Positions 1 to 8,200 of a DNA stretch of 64,000 nucleotides are shown one piece after another (the stretch's first letter is position 1; the number at the start of each line of letters is the position of its first letter). The translations under genes were made by a program, and so were the position numbers. The notes beneath the pieces were generated by a model. It was not told where the DNA came from. It saw only the letters and a list, made by a program, of their open reading frames with translations, and ran no database searches. The stretch comes from JAIVJG01 sp964236735 (GTDB lineage Bacteria > Acidobacteriota > Blastocatellia > Pyrinomonadales > Pyrinomonadaceae): the NCBI GenBank assembly GCA_964236735.1, contig CAXSFM010000005.1, positions 1 to 64,000 of the forward strand, written 5' to 3'.

Positions 1-428
1 TCCCGTTGAGCTACGTTGTCGCATCAGTCAACCGACTTTTGCAAGAGGTCTAATAAAGTTCTTGCCCTGAGTGTTATGGGTTAATGAGACTGAATGAATA
101 GTGAGCGTCTCTAGTAGGTTGGACTATATCGCCCACTCGTTTCGCTATCTAAAACCTTGGTGGATCTTTACGCTAACACAAAAAGAACTAAACCGGAAAT
201 ATTTTTAATCGAAATTGTTTATTTTGTTATCACGCGGCGATTCCACGCCAGCACAACTCGTGCTTGCCTTGGAAGTGTATCAGCCTGATGAGCGACGGAG
301 ATCAATGCTCATCACTCAAGCTCATTGATGCAGAGCGCGAGACCCGCACACGAGCAAGAGTCAGATGCAGCAGGAACAACCAGCAGAAGGCCAGCGAGTA
401 CGTCTGTAAAGAGTTTCGTATTTCCCTG
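1..428. other. Intergenic region, no gene recognised
   Basis: No open frame of convincing length or composition is visible on either strand. The stretch is more AT-rich than the rest of the window (especially about 170-235). The first 20 bases, read on the minus strand, contain TAGCTCAACGGGA, which resembles the D arm of a tRNA running off the left edge, but the rest is outside the window so this cannot be confirmed. It lies downstream of the minus-strand regulator gene; no hairpin with a U-run was found. Confidence 0.4.
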
Positions 429-2309
429 CTAGTGCTGCTTTGACTTGCGTGCGAGCAGGCGGGCGACCGTTTCGGCGATGAGCAACGCTTCGTCGGGCTT
501 TTTCAGAAACACATTTGCACCGGCGCGGCGCGCGCTCGTCTCCGCTTCATCGCCGGAGAGCATGATGATGGGCGTGTGCTGGCGGTGCGCCATCTCGCGC
601 GTCTGCCGGATTAACTCGACGCCGGTCGTGTCTGGCAACAGGTGGTCGAAGATCAGCGCGTCGTAGCGCGCGCCGCTTTCGAGCCGCTCCAACGCCGTCG
701 CGCCGTCGCCGCACGTCTCGACCATCCATCCCTCGTCATCGAGCGCGGCTCGTATTATCTCCGCCACGAGGCGATCATCCTCGACGTGAAGGATTGAGAC
801 AGTCCGCATCTCAGTGCAGTCCGAGTCGTCACGAAAAATCAAACTGCGTTTGCGCGGCTCGATTGGCGTCCGCAGATGCGCGAGGGCTTGATGGCGTCCC
901 TTGTGCAGCATCGAGTCCAGACTTTGACGCCCGACGCCGAGCATGTCCGCCGCCCGCGCCACGTTGCCGCCCGCTTCCTTCAACGCGCCTTCGATGAGAC
1001 AAGCCTCATAGTGATTGACCGCGTCATAAAAGTTAAAGTCCTTCCACGTTGGCGGCGCAGGCAGCGAGCCGACGAGGAACAGCACGCGGCGCGAGGAAGC
1101 CACCAGCCGTCCCGTGTGTTCGCGGTTGCCGGACGTGGAGAGCAGCGTCGCGGCGTGGTCGAAGGTGATGCTCAGGTCTTGCGCTGTCAGATGCTCGCCT
1201 AATTCTTCGATGATGGTCAGTGCGGCCAGCCCCGCCGCTTCCGTGTCGCCCGCGTTCTCCGCGACCTCGACGGCGCGTTGCAGGGTCAGGCGCGCGAGCG
1301 GATGGCTGCCCATGCGCGCGAGCGTCAGGCCGTGCGTCGTCAGGGCTTCGGCTAAGAGCGATTGCTGCCCGCCGCGCTCAAGCGTCTGGACAGCCGTGCG
1401 GACGAGTTTCTCGGCTTCGGCGATGCGGCCTTCGGCGAGCAACACTTTGGCGCGCGTGTCGTCCACCTGCGCGGTGTGTACGTTGTCTTTCATGCTGGTA
1501 AAGAGAGCCTGCGCGCGGTCGAGATGCTCGTGCGCGTCGTCGAATTTCTTGATCGTGCAGAATAAATATCCGAGATTGTTTTCGACGCAGGCTTGATAAC
1601 GCCTGTGCCCGGCCTGCTCGAAATGGAAACTGGCCGCCGCGTATTCTATCAGAGCGTGGTCTATGTAGTCTGGCCGTCTTTCTATATTACTAAGACTTCT
1701 TAGAACAAAGCCGAATTGATTGTGAAACTTTCCCCTGTGCGCGTGGCTCGTGCTTTTCTCGAATAACGGTGCAGCTTCAATATCTAGCCGCAGGGCATCA
1801 TTAAATCTCTTTGCTGAACCTTCAACCGCAGCCAATCTCAAAAGAGTTACAGCCTTAACGTCTCCTACCACTTCGGGCAGTTTGCCTAACGCTTCATTAA
1901 GCCAGACGCGAGCCTCGTCTAAAGCACCCTCGCGCCAGTAACAATGCCCGAGTTCCATTTGTGCCTCAGCGACCTTCTCCGTGTCTTGTAACGTCCCGAA
2001 TCTTGAGATACTTTCGCTGATCAGGTTCTTCGCCGTCTCCTGCGTCCCCTCGATCTGCTGGGTGCTGCCGAGCCAGCCCGTGAGGACACCGACGCGCAAC
2101 ACCACTTCCGCCGCTGTCGCCTCATCAAGTTCATCCAACACCGGACGCGCGCCGAAGTCCGGCCACAAATCGCCCAACGCCTCGCGCGCGGCGTCGTAGT
2201 TCCCGATGTCCTCTAATTCTTTGGCGAGACGGCATCTGAGCCGCGCCCGCTCGTCGCGGGTCAGGGACGGGTCGGCTATTTCATGGAGCAACTGTCTCGA
2301 AATAATCAT
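429..2309 (-). CDS. TPR - Fis-type HTH - receiver domain regulator
   Basis: A 626-residue cytoplasmic regulator. About residues 1-420 are alpha-helical TPR-like repeats with recurring Ala/Leu/Gly spacing; about 440-480 is a Fis-type helix-turn-helix (GNVARAADMLGV); about 503-622 is a response-regulator receiver domain with acidic pair in VEDD, phospho-acceptor Asp555 (LIFDHLL), Ser in MLSGD and Lys in LKKPD. The receiver at the C-terminus, behind the HTH, is an unusual order. I chose ATG 2309 rather than the upstream in-frame start at 2357 because AAGG precedes it and the TPR homology starts there. Divergent from a small secreted peptide 155 bases away, which it may control (inference). No sensor kinase is adjacent. 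Confidence 0.85.
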   Translation of the reverse strand: MIISRQLLHEIADPSLTRDERARLRCRLAKELEDIGNYDAAREALGDLWPDFGARPVLDELDEATAAEVVLRVGVLTGWLGSTQQIEGTQETAKNLISESISRFGTLQDTEKVAEAQMELGHCYWREGALDEARVWLNEALGKLPEVVGDVKAVTLLRLAAVEGSAKRFNDALRLDIEAAPLFEKSTSHAHRGKFHNQFGFVLRSLSNIERRPDYIDHALIEYAAASFHFEQAGHRRYQACVENNLGYLFCTIKKFDDAHEHLDRAQALFTSMKDNVHTAQVDDTRAKVLLAEGRIAEAEKLVRTAVQTLERGGQQSLLAEALTTHGLTLARMGSHPLARLTLQRAVEVAENAGDTEAAGLAALTIIEELGEHLTAQDLSITFDHAATLLSTSGNREHTGRLVASSRRVLFLVGSLPAPPTWKDFNFYDAVNHYEACLIEGALKEAGGNVARAADMLGVGRQSLDSMLHKGRHQALAHLRTPIEPRKRSLIFRDDSDCTEMRTVSILHVEDDRLVAEIIRAALDDEGWMVETCGDGATALERLESGARYDALIFDHLLPDTTGVELIRQTREMAHRQHTPIIMLSGDEAETSARRAGANVFLKKPDEALLIAETVARLLARKSKQH

Positions 2310-2464
2310 GTGAGGACTACCTTTCTTGGAAAGTCGGTAATAATGTAGAGGCCGCATCTCGACGCGGCAGGTTGTTAAGATTCACCCGCGTTACCCGTTT
2401 CAGATGGCCGGGTCGGAACTTTACTCCCGTCCGCCACTGGAAATCCACCATTCAGGAGAACTAC

Positions 2465-2698
2465 ATGAAAAACTTACGTCGTCTGAGCATCGCGGTCGCG
2501 TTCACTTGCGCGCTCGCCGTTCCCGCCTTTGCGGGTGAGATTCAAACCACGCTTGTCCCGCCGACCGCGTCCGCGCATATCACGCAGGGACAGATTGATA
2601 CCCCCGTCGCAGGGCAAGAAGAGGACACTGCCACCGCGACTAATTCAGCGAGACAGGTCGCGCTGGACATCCTGCAAAGCGTGCTGTCGCTGTTCTAA
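2465..2698 (+). CDS. Small secreted peptide, 77 aa
   Basis: Begins at ATG 2465 after a strong ribosome-binding site (AGGAG, 6 bases upstream). Residues 1-22 form a clear signal peptide (MKNLRR, hydrophobic core, then VPAFAG cleavage site). The mature part of about 55 residues is Thr/Ala/Gln-rich and ends in a hydrophobic amphipathic tail, ALDILQSVLSLF. No enzyme domain. I recall similar short secreted proteins with a hydrophobic ...LLQSVLSLF-like end from Acidobacteriota but cannot verify that here. Divergent from the TPR/HTH/receiver regulator, suggesting a regulator and regulated-peptide pair. Function unknown; a signalling or cell-surface role is speculation. Confidence 0.75.
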   Translation: MKNLRRLSIAVAFTCALAVPAFAGEIQTTLVPPTASAHITQGQIDTPVAGQEEDTATATNSARQVALDILQSVLSLF

Positions 2699-3010
2699 GC
2701 AGCCCGCTCGAATTCAACTAGCCTCCAGCTACCGAAAGTTAACACAATCGGCGGCCTCAGGATACGTGTGTCTATACGAACTTGAAACTTCAATGCCGGG
2801 AAGCCGCGAGCGCAAGGAATCTCGACGCAGAGGCGCGAGAGGTGAGATTACAACCCCGCGCCCCCTAAAGCAATAATTCTTTCCCGTCAAGTTAATCCAT
2901 TTATTAGATTTAGGCCGCCCTGCAATAAATGCAGCACGGGCAGTTTTTGAGGCTCGCCGGACGAAGCCACGCAGCACGCGAGATGAATGCGCGAAGTATG
3001 TGGCACGGCT
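2699..3010. other. Intergenic region, nothing recognised
   Basis: Between the small secreted peptide and the promoter of the M48 protease gene. Contains an AT-rich patch near 2870-2915 but no convincing gene, hairpin or repeat. A 130-codon minus-strand frame here has an arginine-rich composition without recognisable homology and is treated as chance. Confidence 0.4.
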
Positions 3011-3041
3011 TTGACGCGGTTGGCGAAATCTTTTGTAGAAT
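3011..3041 (+). promoter_or_regulatory. Candidate sigma-70 promoter of the M48 gene
   Basis: TTGACG (3011-3016) and TAGAAT (3036-3041) match the -35 and -10 consensus at 5 of 6 positions each, but the 19-base spacer is longer than the usual 17. Transcription would start near 3048, about 58 bases before the protease ATG. Inferred from sequence only. Confidence 0.4.
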
Positions 3042-3105
3042 TTCAGCGCAAGACCTGACCGGCAGAGTTGCGCTCGCGCATCCGTCAAGGTTATGAACTT
3101 AATGT

Positions 3106-4566
3106 ATGAAAAGACGAACACATGGCCTGTTCCGAATCCTGCTCGTCGCGGCTTTGCTCGCGCAGATTAGTTGCAGTGGTTTGTTCTCCGGCGGCGACAA
3201 CAACGCCGGCGGAGACAACGCGCGTGGCGACGGCGGGCGACCCGCGCCGCACTTCAAGACCGGGTTCAACTTGTTCAGCCCCGATCAGGACATCGAACTC
3301 GGCAAACGTTCGGCGCAGGAAATCGCGGGACAGGTGCAACTCGTGCGCGACGAGGCCGTCGTGAATTACGTGCGACAGTTGGGCGTGAAGCTCTCGTCAA
3401 AAGCGCCGGGCTACAACTTCCCGTACCAGTTCGCCGTCGTCGGCACGCGCGAGATTAACGCCTTCGCGCTGCCCGGCGGCTTCGTCTTCGTCAACGCGGG
3501 GACGATTGCGGCGGCGCGCAACGAAGGCGAGTTGGCGGGCGTCATCGCGCACGAAATTTCGCACGTCGCTTTGCGGCATGGCACGAATCAGGCGTCGAAG
3601 GCTTACGTCGCGCAACGCGGGCTGGACGTTCTCGGCTCGCTCGCGGGCGGCGACACAGACCTCGGACAGGCCATCAACTCCATCGGCGGCACGGGCGCGA
3701 ACATGCTCTTTCTCAAGTTCGGGCGCACGGCGGAGTCGCAGGCCGATCTCGAAGGCGCGCGCATCATGGCCGCCGCCGGTTACGACCCGCGCGACATGGC
3801 GAAATTTTTCGAGACGCTGGAGAAGCAGGGCGGACAACGCGCCCCTGAACTTTTGAGCGATCATCCAGACCCCGGCAACCGCGTCGCTTCCATCAATCAA
3901 CTTCTGCCTTCGCTCCAACTCAACGCGAAGCCCGTCCACGACACGAACGAATTTGAAGCGGCGAAGGCGCGTCTGACAGGCGGCGCAGCGCCGGGCGCGC
4001 TCAAGTCAGCGGCAGAGCCGGAGCGCAAAGGGCCGCGCGACCCGAACAATCAACAACCGGCAACGCGACCCGCGCCGCCTTCCGCATCGCTCAAAGATTT
4101 TCAGGCGCGCGATAATTCTTATGCGATGCGCTACCCTGCGAACTGGGACGCGCTCGGCGCGCGTGGCGACGACACGAATCTCATCTTCGCGCCGCGCGGA
4201 GCTTACGGGCAGCGCGGCGACGCGGTCTTCGTGACGCACGGCATGTTCATCGGCGTCGCGCAACCATCGGCGCGCGATCTCGCGTCGGCCAACGCCGCCT
4301 TCGTCCAGCAGCAGATAGAAAACAATCAGGACTTCCGCGTCCAGCGTCAGCCTGAGCGCATCAACTCCGGCGGGCGCGACTGGTATCGCACCATCGTCGC
4401 AGGGCCTTCAGCCGTCTCCGGCGTCATCGAGATTGACGTCATCTACACCGCGCCGACCGCCGACGGGCGACTGTTCTATCTCATCACGATGGCTCCCGAA
4501 GATGAGTTCCAGACGTATCAAGGCGCGTTCGAGGGTGTCATCCAGAGCTTGCGGCTGGCAGGTTGA
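3106..4566 (+). CDS. M48 family zinc metalloprotease, secreted
   Basis: A 486-residue periplasmic peptidase. An N-terminal hydrophobic segment (about 8-22) ends in QISC, an imperfect lipobox, so export as a lipoprotein is possible. The catalytic domain (about 55-290) carries HEISH (His149, Glu150, His153) and the third zinc ligand Glu210 in AESQAD, as in the BepA/YfgC and LoiP type of M48 proteases that act in envelope protein quality control. After a Pro/Ala-rich linker (about 295-325) comes a C-terminal domain (about 327-486) with a PsbP/DcrB-like look (YAMRYPANW near its start), so the protein is a two-domain fusion. Expressed alone; preceded by a candidate promoter. Confidence 0.9.
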   Translation: MKRRTHGLFRILLVAALLAQISCSGLFSGGDNNAGGDNARGDGGRPAPHFKTGFNLFSPDQDIELGKRSAQEIAGQVQLVRDEAVVNYVRQLGVKLSSKAPGYNFPYQFAVVGTREINAFALPGGFVFVNAGTIAAARNEGELAGVIAHEISHVALRHGTNQASKAYVAQRGLDVLGSLAGGDTDLGQAINSIGGTGANMLFLKFGRTAESQADLEGARIMAAAGYDPRDMAKFFETLEKQGGQRAPELLSDHPDPGNRVASINQLLPSLQLNAKPVHDTNEFEAAKARLTGGAAPGALKSAAEPERKGPRDPNNQQPATRPAPPSASLKDFQARDNSYAMRYPANWDALGARGDDTNLIFAPRGAYGQRGDAVFVTHGMFIGVAQPSARDLASANAAFVQQQIENNQDFRVQRQPERINSGGRDWYRTIVAGPSAVSGVIEIDVIYTAPTADGRLFYLITMAPEDEFQTYQGAFEGVIQSLRLAG

Positions 4567-4692
4567 GGCGTGCGTGTAGAGAGGACAGTTTGAATCCTGC
4601 TGCGGCTTGATGTGAACGGCGTTGAGTTAATAATCTGTCAAGAAGAATTTGTGGGGAATCTCTGGCGCGGGGAAATTTCAAGTTCGTGCGAT

Positions 4693-4983
4693 TTAAGAGT
4701 TTTTGTTTTTGGAAGTCTTATTTCCGGCAGGCGGCAATCTGCGCTCAAACTTCAACATCTCATTCTCTAAACGCAACGCTAACTTTTCCCGCTCGTGAGT
4801 TTCATTTTCGCGTGCATGATCCGCCTTCTCGCTGACTCGATGCACTTCATAAGCGAGACGCTCCAACGCTGACGCCATCTCTCGAAATTGCTGACGCAAC
4901 TCCTTGATCTCGTCACGATTCTGCTCTGTCCGGTGAGTCAAAAGCAGGATTTGCCTGACGGCTTCATAGAATTGCTTCCACAT
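4693..4983 (-). CDS. Small coiled-coil protein, 96 aa
   Basis: Unrecognised. Almost the whole protein is predicted coiled coil by heptad reading (EQNRDEIKELRQQFREM...), with a basic Asn/Lys-rich tail. ATG 4983 follows the stop of the next upstream gene by four bases, so the two are surely co-transcribed and perhaps translationally coupled. Base composition is more AT-rich than the flanking genes. Could be a structural or partner protein for its neighbour; no toxin or antitoxin family is recognisable. Confidence 0.65.
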   Translation of the reverse strand: MWKQFYEAVRQILLLTHRTEQNRDEIKELRQQFREMASALERLAYEVHRVSEKADHARENETHEREKLALRLENEMLKFERRLPPAGNKTSKNKNS

Positions 4984-4987
4984 ATCT

Positions 4988-5167
4988 TCAGGCTGCTTTC
5001 AATCTCTCCAGAATTTCGCGCGTCTCTGACTTGAGTCGTTCGATCTCTTCCTGATCGAGAGCCGTCTTCTCATTGGCCTGCTCTATTTCAACAAACATCT
5101 GACGAATGGCCTCTTCGTAATTGATAGACTCGTGAGCGGCGACATCAGGATTCAGTGTTTTACTCAT
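4988..5167 (-). CDS. Small helical protein, 59 aa
   Basis: Starts at ATG 5167, seven bases after a perfect GGAGGT; an earlier in-frame start lacks such a site. Acidic and helical with heptad-like spacing (EEAIRQMFVEIEQANEKT), no known domain. First gene of a two-gene unit with the 96-residue coiled-coil protein. Its initiation region TAGCTATGAGTAAA is identical over 14 bases to that of the small gene at 14298-14534, which may be chance or a sign of related small genes. Confidence 0.65.
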   Translation of the reverse strand: MSKTLNPDVAAHESINYEEAIRQMFVEIEQANEKTALDQEEIERLKSETREILERLKAA

Positions 5168-5251
5168 AGCTACCTCCGAAACGCATTTTAGCACTTTTCA
5201 TTTCCAACCACTCGGCAAACTACATTTCAAATATTAGAACATAACCAGCGA

Positions 5252-8200
5252 CTAAAACATCAAGTCGAAATCGCCGCCGAACACGCGCTCGATTTTGCCC
5301 GTGCGCCAGCCGCGCGCAGTGTCGCGGACGAGCGGCGAGGGCTGCTCGCGATAACGCCGGACGACGTTGGCGAGCGGCGCGTTGCTGTTGTTGTCGTGTT
5401 GGGCGGCGAGCGTGAGTTCGGCTTGCCGTCGGAGCGCGTCGGGGGTGTGGCCGGCGGGTTCATCGGGCTGCGCGACGACGCGCACTTCGACTCTGGCGCG
5501 GGTGAAAGATTTTTCGTCCTGCGGCGATTCATAGACGTGGAGTCCCGCTTCGGGCAGCAGAATCGAGTACGCGCCGAAGCCTGAGACGGCGAGGAGCGCG
5601 CGATATTCCTGCGTTGAGTTGTTGCCGTCGCCTGCGCTGTCGCCGCCTTCTCTCGCGTTGTTGTGTCCGCGCGTCCTTGAAGTTTCTTCCGCGCTCTCTT
5701 TCAACACGACGAGGCGCATCCTTCTTTTCTCAGCCCAGCGTTGGTACATCTCGCAGATGCGACGCGCGAAGTCGTCGCCATCGTGTGAAACGTCTGCGCC
5801 CGTTTCGCGGACGGCGCGGACGGAGACGAAGGCGTCGCTGTGTGGCTCGCCGTCGGCGAGAGCGCGCGCGGCGGCGTCGAGCAGATAGAGTTGTTCGGCG
5901 AGACGCGCGACCAGATCAGGCGGAAAAGTTTTACGCTCGTGCTGACCGTCGGTTGTTGTTGGTGTCGCTGTCGCGTTCGTGCCGCTCAAGCGATGGATGA
6001 GCGAGCCGGCGGTGTCGAGTCCGGCCTCGATGCGATCCATGTATTCGGCGAGGCCGAGCACACTGAAGCGCGCGGGCGAGTTCCAGAAGTCGGGCGTCTG
6101 CGTCTGTTGCAGCGCGCCGGTTTTACGTGCGCGCCAAGCGTCGTTGTTAACCTCTGCGGCCAGCGCGTCGAACTTGTTTTGCAGGACGCGCACCTCATCC
6201 ACAGCGCCGCGCGCGTCGAGCGCGATTGATTCGAGCCGCAACGCACGCGCGGCGGACGACGGCGTATCTTCTTCACTAGGCGGAGAGATTGGGAGAAGCG
6301 AGTTCGTCGCTTGCTCCGGCGCGTCCGGGTCAACGAATTGCACGTCGAGCGCGGAGTTGTCGGCGGATGAGCGCACGAAGAGAAACTGGTCGCCTTCGGG
6401 AAATTGATGATTGACGATGGTCAACGAGAGCGGCGAGAGCAGGTAACGCTCAATCGCGCGCTTCAGCGGACGCGCGCCGAGGTCTGCCGTGAAGCCTTTG
6501 TGCAGCAAAAATTCGATGGCCGACTCGTCCCACTCGACAGCCCACTGGCGCGTGCGGAAGCCTCTGCGTTGGAGCACGTCGCTCAGTTCCTTGCGGAGCA
6601 AATCGCGCATCACGCCTAAGGCCAGCGGGCGGAAGACGACGATGCGGTCTATGCGGTTGACGAATTCGCGCCGGAAAGTTTTCGACACGGCGCGCTCCAC
6701 TCCGGCAGAGGCGAACTGTGCGGCGTGCTCCTGCGAAAATCCGATGCTCGCGCCGGTCGGAAGAGTCGCGCCGAGGTTCGAGGTCATAATGATGACGCAG
6801 TGGCGAAAGTCCGCCGTGCTGCCGCGACGATCCGTCAGACGCCCGTCGTCGAAGACCTGCAAAAATAAATCCCACACCTGCGGGTGCGCCTTCTCGAACT
6901 CGTCGAGCAAGACGACGGAGAAAGGCTGCTTGCGAATCTGGTTGACGAGCGCGGCGCTGCCGCTGCCCTCGCCCGTCTCGCTCGTGTCGCCGAGAATGCG
7001 TTCGAGCGATTCGGCGGTCATAAACTCGCTCATGTCGAGACGAATCATGCGCTCATGCGTGCCGAACAAAAACTGCGCGAGCGTCTTGGCGATTTCGGTC
7101 TTGCCCGTGCCCGTCGGACCGACGAAGAGAAAGACGCCCTGCGGCCTCGTCGGGTCAGTCAGGCCAGCTTTAATCATCGCCACGCGCTCGACGAGGCACT
7201 CCACGGCTTCGGGTTGTCCGAGCACGCGCCGGTTGAAGAACGTGTGCAACTCTGAGAGGTCTAATCCTTCGCGTTCGTCGAGAATGCTAGAGGGCAAGCC
7301 CGTCAATTGCGAGAGCGTGTTGAGCACATCGTCGAGCGTGATTTGCGGCGCGACGTTGGTAACGGCGGAAGTTGCGCGCGAGGCGGCGGCAGCGGCGAGG
7401 CGGCGATGTGTCGTGTCGAGTAGGACGAGCAAGTTGCCGGGCGCGGCCTTGTCGCCGAGATACTGGCGTGCGAGTTGGAAGGCTTCGCGCAACGTCTGCT
7501 CGGAGATGCGCGGCGGCACAACAGTTATAGATGACGATGCTTTTTCGTCTGGATTTTGTTGGACGATGGTAGCGGAAGACGCGGCGTGTCTTGCAGCCCA
7601 ACGGCGTGCGAGTTCGAGCGTGTCGGCATCGTCGAGCGGCGCGACGCGGCATGTCTGCATCGCCGTGCGGAGTTTCGGCCTGAGCCGCGCCAACTGCTCG
7701 AAGGACGCGGACGGGACTTCGCCGATGACTTTCAACTTCCCGCTCTCGATGTGCGGGAGCAGCAAATCGAGCAGCCCCGTGGGACTGTACTTGTGCCGCC
7801 CCGCCCAGAGCGTCTCCTGAAAATTCGGGATCACCCACAGCACGCGCTTGCCGCCCATCTGTCGAATGATCGTCTGCACGCGCTCTTCCAACTGGCCGAT
7901 GTACTGCTGGCCTGCTAGCACGTCCGCCGCACTCGCCTCGATGATCGTCCAACGCTCCGCTTGCAGGCGCACGGCGAGCGCGCGCACGAGCGTCGTCTTG
8001 CCGACGCCCGAATCGCCGACGAGCAACACGGAGCGCGCGATCTCTCTCCTGATCGCCGCTTCCAATTCGTTGACGCGCTCCTTGACGGCGTCGAGCAGCA
8101 CGATTTCATCTTCACCGCCGTCCGCGCTCTGGCTCGCATCCGCCGCAGCCCACACGCGCCCGAAGGATTTGAGGAAGGTGAGATCAACCTGCTCGTTCTG

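Noticed and set aside
2729..3121. 130-codon minus-strand frame upstream of the M48 gene
   Set aside because: No ribosome-binding site, no recognisable domain and an overlap with the protease start; composition looks random.
4988..5167. Toxin-antitoxin module reading of the small coiled-coil pair
   Set aside because: No toxin or antitoxin family motif is visible in either protein, so the idea is unsupported.
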